Translations under genes and position numbers: made by a program | Assembly (NCBI GenBank): GCA_900088475.1 | Contig: FLMG01000904.1 | Location: 1 to 18,248 of the forward strand | DNA from: Hyphochytrium catenoides | Taxonomy: Eukaryota; Sar; Hyphochytriomycetes; Hyphochytriales; Hyphochytriaceae | Length of the DNA: 18,248 nucleotides | Direction of reading: 5' to 3' | Part shown: positions 1 through 10,000 of the stretch, piece by piece | How positions within the stretch are numbered: the first letter of the stretch is position 1 | Layout: every line of letters starts with the position of its first letter | Notes under the pieces: generated by a model | Databases searched by the model: none | Seen by the model: only the letters and a program-made list of their open reading frames with translations | Told to the model about the DNA's origin: nothing

Positions 1-638
1 CCGCCTGGCTCTGTCTCGCAGGAATCCCCGCTACAACCACCATAATCACAATACTCTAGCTGTGTCTCATGAAAATCTATTATTGTGAGGAATAAAACCT
101 CGACTGCTTGGCAGTACCACTTGAGACCACCCCGTCCTCTCCGTTTATAGAGTTTGACTCTTTCTCTCTGTCTCTGACTCTCTCTGTCTCTCTCTCTGTC
201 TCTCTCTCTGTCTCGTGCTTCTCTGAGCCTGTCTTGTGAAGGAAAGAACAGAGAGAACAAACCAGTTTTAGTGGCCAATCTGCGGACTGAGATTTCTCTG
301 GGACTTTTAGCCGCTGCTTTGCCGCACGATTCTCTGTCTTTGCTTCCCTCATTGGCTCTTCCTCACTGACTGTCCTTCAGTTTCAACCCAGACCAAGGCC
401 AGAGATCCTCTTGAACGAAGTACGGCTTCTCTGCAATCCTTTCACAAGAGCCTGCCTGGGTGCAGTCAAAGGTGGTTACAATCTAGGTAGATTGGTCGAA
501 ACGGGGCCGCGAACGCTTGCAAGTTCTGCGCCGGGGTAAGGGAAGCCTGGGTGGGGAGAGTCTCCTGACTCCAAATATCAAGCAGACTGCACTTAAGGAG
601 CTCAATCGCTTGTAGGTACGCAAGGAAGGCTTCCTACA
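1..638. other. 5' flanking region without a convincing gene
   Basis: I find no gene I can support in this stretch. It lies upstream of the plus-strand membrane-protein gene and should hold its promoter and 5' UTR, but I see no clear TATA box or other recognisable core element near 639. A CT-rich microsatellite occupies 161-214. An AATAAA hexamer at 91-96 on the plus strand could be the poly(A) signal of a gene ending left of the window, but nothing else supports that. The start codon at 639 has A at -3, a favourable eukaryotic context. Confidence 0.5.
161..214. repeat. CT-rich microsatellite with a 12-nt period
   Basis: This is an almost pure pyrimidine tract on the plus strand, built from CT dinucleotides interrupted by G. 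The best-ordered part has G at 186, 198 and 210, a 12-nt period. It lies about 425 bases upstream of the membrane-protein start codon. Read on the opposite strand it gives a Glu-Thr-Glu-Arg repeat, which I take as an artefact of the repeat. Such tracts are often length-variable, and purine/pyrimidine asymmetry can favour unusual DNA structure. A regulatory role is only possible. Confidence 0.85.
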
Positions 639-704
639 ATGTCTTTCTCAAGAGCAGCGTTTGGTTCTTTCCTACTTTTAAGTGTGTCGGGCGTCTCCGT
701 CGCG
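639..704 (+). other. Signal peptide of the membrane protein
   Basis: The first 22 residues have a short polar start containing Arg5, a hydrophobic core around residues 8-19, and small residues before a likely cut after Ala22, leaving Gln23 and the first domain cysteine (Cys25) just behind. This is the classic layout for co-translational export and places the cysteine domain outside the cell. The exact cleavage site is a judgement by eye. Confidence 0.8.
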
Positions 705-1964
705 CAAACTTGCTTAGACGAGTGGAAGGAATGTACGAAGAACAAGGGTGGCTGTTGCAAGGGCTTAACTTGTAACCCTATCAGCGAGTGGTACGCGCAG
801 TGCGTAGTCCAGAGTAGCAAAACGACCGGCACCTCGCCAACAGCTTCTCCAGATAACAATGCTAACAACAAGGTCACCGACAATAGTGAAGCAACTAACG
901 ACTCTAACGGCGCTACCATTGCACTTGCCGTCGTGATTCCAGTGGTGGCTCTTGTCCTCTTAATCGGGGGATTTCTATTCTGGAGAAGGCGGCGTCAGCG
1001 GGCAGTGTCCAATGGAAAGGAGGATAGCTTCACTGCTGTGGACACCCCTCCTATGGCTGATTTTAGTGCTGGTGACCGCCCACTTGCTGCTGTAAATGTC
1101 GTCGCTCACTCAGAACCGGAGCTATCGCAAGTACAACCTTTTCTGAAAGCTTCGGAGGCCTCCGGCGACAAAGACTCTGCGACGGAGTCGAGCGCGGCCT
1201 CCTCGCCCTCTGTGGACACCACAGCAAATGGCGCGGTGCCGATTGCGGGAACTGTTGTCGGTCTAAGTACGCTGCAGCTATCTCACCAGAATTCAAGCGC
1301 GCCGCCGGCCCCAGAGGACGCTTCAATGTCAGCGGATCGGCATGAACCTTCGGCGGTGGTGACAAGCAACACAAGCTATGCAGCTCCTACAGAAAGCTCT
1401 TTGATCTCCGATTACCTCCCCCTGGGCGTGCAGATAGTACCCGCCCCAGAATCGCGGGTCTCAAGGTCATACGGCCAACAAGCCAGCATCTACGGCAATT
1501 ATGCATTCAGACCATCCTCGCCTAAAGACGCTGCAAGCAGATCGAGCCTTACCATGACAGGTAGCTCCACAAGAATAAGCGCCGGCTTCGGCGTTGCAAG
1601 ATCCAGTCATGCACAAAGGGTTCCGAGCAAAGCCACTATACGTGACTCTACCGGCAACATTATAGCTCCGCAAAACGTAGGCTTTGCTTCTGGAGCACCA
1701 AGGGTGCGAGAAGTGTCTCAAGAGCTGGCCAACAACCGAACCAATACGATGGTCCAAGACTATACCGCTCCACAAGGAAGCGATACCTTCCTCTCCTTCG
1801 ATCCAGACGACTCGAATACATCACAAGCAACAAGTCACAGCTATGTCAGTGATAATGGCGTGGCGTCAGAGACTGACAACTCTATGGCATCCCTGGATGT
1901 TGATGCCGTCAGGATGCAGAAAGAACGGGACGATGAGGACGAACGAGTTTCATTCGAGCTTTAA
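639..1964 (+). CDS. Type I membrane protein with a CBM1/knottin-like cysteine-rich ectodomain
   Basis: An uninterrupted 441-residue reading frame opens at an ATG with A at -3 and ends in TAA. Residues 1-22 look like a signal peptide (hydrophobic FLLLSVSGVSVA, then Gln-Thr-Cys). Residues 25-55 form a compact domain with Cys25, 32, 39, 40, 45 and 55, spaced C-x6-C-x6-CC-x4-C-x9-C. It ends in WYAQC, like the aromatic-rich end of fungal CBM1 cellulose-binding modules; the CC pair also suits a knottin fold. A Ser/Thr/Asn-rich spacer (57-91) leads to one membrane helix at about 93-115, then RRRR, so the tail should be cytoplasmic. The tail (116-441) is Ser/Ala/Pro-rich and probably disordered, with Tyr-containing short motifs such as YLPL at Tyr259. 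Order and topology recall Wsc/Mid2-type wall sensors, but the ectodomain is not a WSC domain. Ligand and function are unknown. Membrane topology is well supported; wall or polysaccharide binding is inference. Confidence 0.85.
   Translation: MSFSRAAFGSFLLLSVSGVSVAQTCLDEWKECTKNKGGCCKGLTCNPISEWYAQCVVQSSKTTGTSPTASPDNNANNKVTDNSEATNDSNGATIALAVVIPVVALVLLIGGFLFWRRRRQRAVSNGKEDSFTAVDTPPMADFSAGDRPLAAVNVVAHSEPELSQVQPFLKASEASGDKDSATESSAASSPSVDTTANGAVPIAGTVVGLSTLQLSHQNSSAPPAPEDASMSADRHEPSAVVTSNTSYAAPTESSLISDYLPLGVQIVPAPESRVSRSYGQQASIYGNYAFRPSSPKDAASRSSLTMTGSSTRISAGFGVARSSHAQRVPSKATIRDSTGNIIAPQNVGFASGAPRVREVSQELANNRTNTMVQDYTAPQGSDTFLSFDPDDSNTSQATSHSYVSDNGVASETDNSMASLDVDAVRMQKERDDEDERVSFEL
915..1001 (+). other. 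Single transmembrane helix and stop-transfer cluster
   Basis: Residues 93-115 are about 23 uncharged, mostly Val/Leu/Ile/Ala residues with one Pro (Pro101). They are followed at once by RRRRQR (116-121). With an N-terminal signal peptide this makes a type I single-pass protein: cysteine domain outside, long tail in the cytoplasm. Confidence 0.9.
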
Positions 1965-2336
1965 AAGCTTATATTAGTATCTGCAGTTTTGACTGCATGA
2001 TGACAAAGCAAAACACCTTATTTAATCTAGCAGGGCTAGCAATGGGAGATCAGCTAATCTCTTATAGAAATGTAATGCAAATGATCCCACATTTCGCTTG
2101 ACAGATACGTTTGTACGCTGGAGAGAGTGTAACATTTGTCAGTAGAGCTAATAATATTGTAGGTCTCTGCAGAACTCCATAAAGGAGGCCGTGCTAAGGC
2201 GGATTCCCTCCTTATGTATACAACTCAGCGAAACGCAGCGACCTCAAGAGAGAAAGCGACAGCTCGCGCTGGACATTTCTTGTATGATATTTACAATCTA
2301 CATTGCCTATTATCAAATCAGCCGCAATGGCTACTA
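1965..2336. other. Convergent 3' intergenic space
   Basis: This gap of 372 bases separates two genes that end towards each other, so it should hold both 3' UTRs and poly(A) sites. I see no canonical AATAAA on either strand close behind the stop codons. A/T-rich stretches such as AATAATAT near 2150 (plus) are only weak candidates. Two short overlapping plus-strand frames starting at 2191 and 2214 run into the dynein 3' end and look like chance. Transcripts from the two genes may overlap here. Confidence 0.6.
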
Positions 2337-4040
2337 CTATACGTTAAGCTGTGTCAGCAGGGCTGCCCCTCTTTTAATCCAATGCTTCTGAGAGTGTAGC
2401 CCCGCCATAGGCAGCCTGATGAACATCACAAAGTTGGTTGAATGTCCAGTGGTGGACAGCTCTCCTCTTCTAAGACTAGTTTTGTAGACAGGACACAGGT
2501 ACATATGGGCAGTGCCGTTAGGGTCCGTGTCTTTGACGGGTTCAATGTCCGTCCTAGGCTTAGGCAGCAGCCATATGGTTGGCATGGAGCAGTACAGCTC
2601 TCGAGGTCGGCTCTCTGCCATAACATTTTTGTTAAGGTCCCAAGAAGCCCCTTCCAGAAATAGTCCCTCGATATATGCTCCATCTGGGGCGCGGCTGCTG
2701 ATCTTCTTGATCTCATCAGGGGTAAGCACTCTCATGTCATAGGCAACCTGATCGATCGGCTTGTGGTGCTTTCTAGCATAGTTCTGTAGCGTCCCGGTAA
2801 TAAATGCCTGCGTGAAGAAAAATCCTGAAATCCAGAAGACCTTGGGGGCCGACCGGCGCACTAGCCATTCATTGAGAAAGGAGAGGCGCTCCAGAAGGTC
2901 GCTAACCCATGCACCCAGAGGTTTAAGGGATGGATATGCTACCGAGGACCACATCAGAGGCACCTGGCCATTGACCATGCTATTGCCCATGGCCTCAAGT
3001 TCTCCAGACATCACGATTAATCCCTTTATAGCTCGTTGAACCTCCACCAGCGAGCGCTTTACCACAGAGAGAAGGCGGTTGTACCTGTCCGATAAAGGCG
3101 AGGCACCTCGGGTCAGGCAAAGCTCAATCATATAGAACATATCTAACATCATACCGGATAAGTTCCTGCGTGAGGACAGTATTCATGGATTCATGATACT
3201 CTACAGGAAAATCCAGAGCTGCCTTCTCAATGTCAAAGAGCTTGGGCAGTCGTACGGCTATATCTTCCGCTGTTGTCTCTAGAACCTCTTCCCAACTCTT
3301 AGCTCCTCCCCCTGAGCTTCTGGGCTGTAGTGAGAGTGCGGTCTCTAACAGTTGGTTTGTCTCTGCCAGGGCGCAGGAGATATTTGCGTTCTCATGCAAA
3401 CCGAAAACTTCCGGCTCCTCATTAAGAGGCAGTCCTTTGATATACTCCAGAGTTTGGCCCTGTCAATAGCATGTTTTTTAGCGTTATGAGAGTTAACTTA
3501 ATAAAGAAGAGATCAATATCTTCATTGAGAACATCCTACCAGAGAGCCGTTCTTAGGCGCATAGTAAACGCTGGAGGGTGAGAACTTGTAGTTTTCATTG
3601 AGAATCTTGGGAGTGTAGAAGTCCGAAAGGATGTTCATGATGCACCGTCGATCTTTGTCATCAGTTACCCTGCCTCCATAATTGCATTCACCAGCCAGGT
3701 AGGCAAGGGCTGCATATGGCACCGGATCGCCAGATGGCAAGTCATCAAGGAACATTCGTAACTGATCTCGTGAGATGTTGAGGTCGGGCACAGAGAAAAC
3801 ATACTTGATGTTCCAACCTAAGAAGTGAGCGCAAGTGTTAGGTACCGAATGATGAGGTTTGCAGAGCGAACTCTTCCCGGATTGTTATACCTAACGGCCC
3901 GAATTTGCCTCGCTCTCGGACTGTCGCGTGAAAGAAACACAACCCAAACAGCAGCTTCTTGAACTCCTGAGGGCGATGACAGCTCTCAAACCAGTTCTCA
4001 TCAAAACTGAGGTAAGATCCTGCCAAGTTTGCCCGCATTC
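2337..4040 (-). other. Dynein C-terminal region
   Basis: Residues about 3301-3793, exons 4040-3891, 3817-3540, 3459-3155 and 3084-2337. It contains [28 protein letters not shown] across 3891/3817, [57 protein letters not shown], and near the end [11 protein letters not shown] and [15 protein letters not shown] before TAG at 2339-2337. This C-terminal domain stabilises the ring and affects force and processivity. The motif set, with a [10 protein letters not shown] block and a [11 protein letters not shown] segment, is typical of single-headed inner-arm chains rather than outer-arm or cytoplasmic ones. Confidence 0.94.
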
Positions 4041-7000
4041 CTACCGAAGAGAATAGTTAGATGGATCGTGGTATAACCGCCACCTCATTCATTCTCACCC
4101 TTGGGAGGCTCGTTCGTCATTTTCACTCCGTTTTGCAGTATGAAGGGCGGAAAGCTTTTGCTAGGTTCACTGGTTAGCCAGAGTCTAAAGTTGGCATGAA
4201 CCCTATCCGGAGAAATCTCTTCACATAGCCGCTCTAAGGTGGGAAGCCAGCTGACGCTCAGATGACAATTCTGCAGACAAACCTGTGGCATAGGAAGTCC
4301 AGATAAGGGGCTGAGGATATGGCTATTCAAAGAAACTTGTCCTCACCCATGTTCCTTTGTCAATCGCTTCCGCAATAGCGTTCTCCGCAAGAGGTCCTTG
4401 GCCTTGACCCAGAGATATAGCGACAAGCTTTTTGCTGAACCCCAACTCATTGGCAAGCTTCAGAAGCTCACTCATGGGATCTGCGAGATGTGCATCAGTA
4501 GAGGTAAGTAAATCGCTTCCTAATACGGTTTTACCGGCGCCTGGGGACAAGACAAAAATTAGCGGCGTTGCGCAATTAGAGTCTCGATAAGCTGCCATTA
4601 GGTCAAAGGGTGGTGGTTCAATGAAACGTTGTCCTAGTTGTTCCTTGACAAAGTCTTGGACAGCTGGTACAACTTTATCCGGTCGCAGACAGCGCAGCAC
4701 CTGTGAAGACATTGGAGCTAGTTAGGAACTTTCAATAGTAGGGAAGTAAGGTGGCCAAGCACCTACCATCATCTGCTGAAATTTGGAGAACTTGTCACCA
4801 AGAAGCTTGCCCACCTCAGGGCCAGGAGTTGGAGAGTTGAAAAGCTTCTCCCACTTGCTAAGACTGCTTGCTACAAGATCATCTAATCCAAAGAACGGCC
4901 GGAACCCTTGACTCAATCCCACCAGGTCACTCCACATCTTGTCTGAGAGCCAGCCGCCTGAGTAAACTGGATTTGGCTTTAAAACAGCCATGGCGGTATT
5001 GCCTGTGAGAAAGTACCGCAGCTCGCCATAGTCCAATTGATTATCTCCCTGCATGATTTTGCAGCAGAGGAGGAAGGAGAACAGCAGCTTGTCTTTCTCA
5101 AATAGTGACCGGCAAACATTTTGATAGAGCATAAAGGTGAAGGCCGTGTTCAAGCTCTCCAATCTCTCCTTCAAATTAGCGCCTTTCGGAGCCCGTTCGA
5201 TTGTAGACACAAAAAGCGAAATGAACCTGTCAAGAGCAATGTTCTTAGCACTTGGACTTAGGTGATGCACAAAAGGTGTCGGGTGGCTCACCAGTCCAGA
5301 GAGTACTGATACATCGGGTCCACAGCGGCAAGGTCTGCAATGCAGAAGAAGAGTTGGCTAGCACGGAATGCTACTGGGGTGTACCCTTCCCTAGTCTTAG
5401 CGATTATCTTCTGTGTCTTCTCCGCCTCCTTCACCTTTTCCTCTATAATTCCGGAAGTCACCTAGCAGCGATGTTAGGCGGATTAGTCGAAGGTACGGGA
5501 CTCTCAACAAGTATGGAAGGCACCTTCGATTGCCCCAAAGTGTTAATTAGTGATTCGTCATCCAGAATATTCCCCTGAGCAGATTGGAGGAGCCGAAGGA
5601 TTTCATCCTCAATTTCTTTGAGGATACGCTTATTTTTCGCATCTTCCAGGACTAGCTTCTCTCGCTGAAGCTCCAGTTCTGCTTCTTCTTTGGCCACGAC
5701 CACACCTAACATCTGGTCCTGCAAACCCTCCGACGTCGCCATAAAGTTTAGAAGGTTGACCTTCACACAGACTTCAGGTGGATAATGTGGATTCCTAAGC
5801 TTGGTGGTGATATACAGTCGGAATCGTCGATCATACTCCACAGTCTGGTCCCCAAGGCGGATGGTGGAAACTCCACCGACAGTAACAATTTGCTTCAGTA
5901 AAATGGGCTCTAGCACAGGATCTAGTTCCTCCGGAGCGTTCTCTATCAAAACCGGTGCTCCAAACTGGATGGCATTCTCTATCGTTCTAACAAATGTCGG
6001 TTGGAATTGCTTAACCACCTGTCACAATACCGGAGTAAGATAACCATAACTCCATCCGGTAGTTGCGCCGATTGTTACCCGAACTTATGCGTTATCGTCT
6101 AAGGTACTCCCCTCAGAGGTCCTTTCCCTTATCTTCTCTGATTCTCATACGACGTTCCACTAAGCTCTCTTCTCACTGTTCTCCTTACCTTGAGGTTGTT
6201 CTCCGCCTCCATATTTTTCACCCATCGATTGGCCTGGCCCTGCGGATCTATCATCAATGGCCACCTGTTGCTTTTTTGGAGCATAATGGCATTGTCAATA
6301 CTGAACGAATCGTTTGGAAGCTTTGCAATAGTCCAAGCCCGAATCTTGACTGGGTCTCCCAAGGTATAGGTCATGCGGAATGGGGATGAGCAAGGAATAG
6401 ACCGAGCCATCAATAATGCCGACCACTGCTGGATCGCCTCTTCCCTGTAAGCACTAGTGAAGGCTCCCAAATAAGCTATTACGCCAGCAGAAAGTACAAT
6501 GTCACCGACGACATTATCGTACTGCGCGGATAGTGGAACCCATGGGCAGAAGTGCAACAGGAATGAGAATGGAGGAGTCTTAGCAGTCAATACTGGCATT
6601 GATATGATGAACATAACGTCGATAGAACCCGTCGATGATGTATATCAAGTAAGTGGGTACGACGATGAAGGAAACTGCTCCACTTTGGATAAAGGAGGCA
6701 GATCCTTGAACAGGGAGGCGATCGTCGAGAGCCACTACATAGAAATAGCAGGTACACATGTCCGGCATCCTTACCTCGACTTGGAGCTTCTCTACCGTTT
6801 GTGCCCATCGAGACCTCTCGCCGCCTAAACCTCCAATAAGGGCCTCTGCTCTACGCAGCTTTGAACTGCAGTCGTCCACCTGTAACCAGATAAATGGGTA
6901 CACAGGCCCGAGAAAAGGAGATGTAAGTTTGCTCAACTCACCTGTTTCTGCAGGTTGCTTTTCTTTTCTTGCGCACCTCTGAGCTGCTCCTGAAGAGCTG

Positions 7001-10000
7001 CTACCTTATCTAGCACTTCCTGCAGCGCTGCCTGCTTAACCTTTAAAGCTTCCATGGCTACTGCCAGGTCTTGCTCTGCCTTTTGAAGCGCTTGCCTTTT
7101 TGGTCCCACTTGTTTTGCCACTCTATCATACACCACCATTGCATGAACCCATCGGCACAGGCCTACGGCAATGTCGGGCGAAGCAGGTAAGAAGGAGCTT
7201 TTGTTCGGTGATGATTGCTTCCTAGTGGAGTTATGCCTGATGCTGCGCCTTCTTGCATCTTACCGGCAGCGGCTACGGAGGCCTTCTTAACTTTGTCCGG
7301 GTTAAAATCAGCATTTTTGGTGAAAGGTACCACCTTTTGCATCACGTCTGGGTTGATGTTGTCCTTGTCAAACTCCATAAGGTTCTTCAGGAAGTTCGCG
7401 TCATTTAAGAGTTCTTTTTGGGCGGCGATCCAGTAATCCTCTACGTTTTTCCCATTTGCATCCTTCACTTTGACGGGTCGGACACCCATCATCAAGCATA
7501 CGGCTTCCATGGTCACCTTCACGCCATCCGGAGGCTTCTTCATCGCTTTGACCTGAGACGGAAGAAGTGAGAGGGATCCGACATTCTTCGTGTGGTCATC
7601 AGGGCTCTCTATGTGAATCCTTCAGAGGTTGTAAAGCTTAACCCGTTCTCCATACTGGCGCCTCTCCCATCTCTTCATTTACCTCTGTGATGTCGTTCTT
7701 GGTGAGCGTTTGTAATGCAGTTACGGCGCTTTCTAGAGCGGGCAAAGCCTCTGCCAGATCTGCCTGACAGCTCAGTTTCATCTTTTCCGCCTCAGCAGCC
7801 TATAGATAAACCCCCATCACGTTATTCGGGTGGTTTGTGGTCGATGAGGCTGTATCAGTCTTTACCTGTTGGTTACATATTTTTTCTTCGCTTTCCACGA
7901 AATCTTTCGTCTTATTAGCTTCTTTCTGCTCCCTTGAAATAGTTTCTAGCAGTGCATCTGTGTCTAAGCTAGCCTGCCGAAGTTTGGGCTGCAGTGCCTC
8001 CAGCTCAATTTGCATTGCAGCTACTTGCTCCGCCGTCTCTACGAGTTTCGTCAGCCCGTTCGCATATCGTTCCTTCTGCGACCTGACTTCATTCCTTTTC
8101 TCTGAGCAGAGGGTCTTAAACGTGTTGATCAGTTCGAGATAGCTTGTTGGCGTAACGTAGTAATGTCGTCTGAGTGATTGAAGAAAGGATTTTGACATCG
8201 CCGTTACTCGCTCCTGCATGTCCACGCATACATCCACCACGCCGCTCTTTACATCGTCAGAAAGTGAGACGTCTTTGAGGAAGTACACTGCAACAGATCG
8301 AAGCGCTTCTTTGGGCCATTCTGTAAAAGAATTTCGGTAAGTCCATCCGTTATTGTTATATAATTTTAGTAGTGGATGTACTCCATGCTTTCCCAATAAC
8401 CTTAAAGAGAAGGGTTGGTCAGCTCCTTTACCTGTAAACCAGTCAATCGTGCAGCAATTCACAAGCGAGGGAAACATCCGCAATCTTGTCCGGAAGGCAT
8501 CTCCAATGGGGCTCAGAGCAAGTACAATGTGGAGGTTCTTCCTTGACCTCTCCACAAAGAAGTTCTCAACCTCGCTGGGATTGCTCCCATTAAGTCCGGC
8601 TGCTGTGGCAGCTGCACCACACATCTCCACAATCTGTGCGCTTTCTTCTGGATTCCAAAGGTTAGCCACTTCCCCTATTGAGGAGGGAAGGAAAGTGAGA
8701 CTGCTGCTAAGATGGTGAGACCCGCACGATATGTAAATACTCACCGGTGTTGAGGATGCCGTTGATATCTTCCAGAAACGATTCGTGAACGATCTGAGTG
8801 TCTGAGAAAAGGAAGACGGTAGGCTTGTCTTGACCTCCTGCCAGCATCATCACCTGGAACAGATAATATCAATACGAACTTCTGGCGAGAAGTGTCACTA
8901 AGCAAGAGAAAAAGCACCAGGACAATTGTAACAGAAATTCGTCCTCTCCACGGCTCTGACTAACTCATATGAGCGATAGCCAAAACCTTCCAATGAACAT
9001 ATTGGAAGGCGGGCAAAGAAGCTCCTCCACGAGACATGGGGTGCCTTGCACCACAGTTAGCAGAAGCTCTGAAGCATTGGGCCATACCTTCTTTAGATCC
9101 TCACGCCATTCAACCTTTCCATAGCTCTTAGTGATCTCGATTTGGAACAGCATGTACTCAGCGATATAAACCGCCAAGGTTGTTAAACTCTTTCGTCCGC
9201 TGCCACCGACTCCCACTAGGAGAGCATTCCCAAACGGCTGGTTGATAACACGGCTAATGCGAGCTATGTGCTCAACCGCGTTTGCGAAGAGTACTAGAGA
9301 CATGGGTTTGGAGGACATGTTATTAAAGTCCTCTAAGTACTCCGCCATAGCCTTTGCCAATTGGTCTCTATCCTCCAGCTCAGAGTACACACGACTTTCT
9401 ACCGACTTGCTCATAAAGTTTCCGTAGAGGAGCGTGTCGTTTGGACCCCGAACCTTCAAAGTAAAGGCTATTAGACCACACAACCGACTAGAGGGATGGA
9501 CAATGAAGGGACTGCAGAGTCATAAGAGAGAGAGATCGTCTGATTTCATGGGGAAGGTTGAGAACACTGAAAGTCATGGTACTGCACTGCAGGACTGTAA
9601 CAAGAAAGCACTGGATTGCTAGGACCGAACCAGCTCCAATTCTAACGCAGAACTGAACCCAATCTGACGCTCGCTTCCTTCACCTTGGTATCATAATCCA
9701 GCTTAAAGTAATCCTTGACAGCCTCTCTTAAGGTTCTGCCGAACCATTCTCGATCTTTATCGTCGATAAGACGGTCCGAAAAGACTCTCAGGCACTCATG
9801 ACTCCAGAGACGGATAAGGTCGGGCCCCGTTTTGATGAGATTTACATCTCCTTGAGTTACGCCTTGGAAAACCTAGAAAGAATTTCAGGAGATGATGTCG
9901 TGGTAGACAAAAAGACTGAAGCGTAGACTATTTGAAAGGTTCGGCAGGGTACTACCTAATTTAACCCGACGGCATATAAGCAAAAGTCCTTCCGTAATCT

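Noticed and set aside
80-352. 90-residue minus-strand frame with Glu-Thr-Glu-Arg repeats
   Set aside because: It runs through the CT microsatellite, whose complement yields the repeat, and the rest has no recognisable domain or gene context.
1063-1775. Minus-strand frames of about 100 residues inside the membrane-protein gene
   Set aside because: They are antisense shadows, with compositions that follow the complementary coding strand and no family resemblance.
2191-2399. Two short plus-strand frames (61 and 66 residues) behind the membrane-protein gene
   Set aside because: They overlap each other and the dynein stop region, show no domain, and lie where two 3' UTRs are expected.
4481-4560. 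SPGAGKT, a Walker-A-like motif in the AAA6 region
   Set aside because: It appears only when the 54-nt intron is read through. Splicing restores SPGADP, conserved in dyneins.
5252-6828. Several plus-strand frames of about 80-110 residues across the dynein gene
   Set aside because: They are antisense to well-supported dynein exons and cross intron borders; no independent start context or domain is seen.
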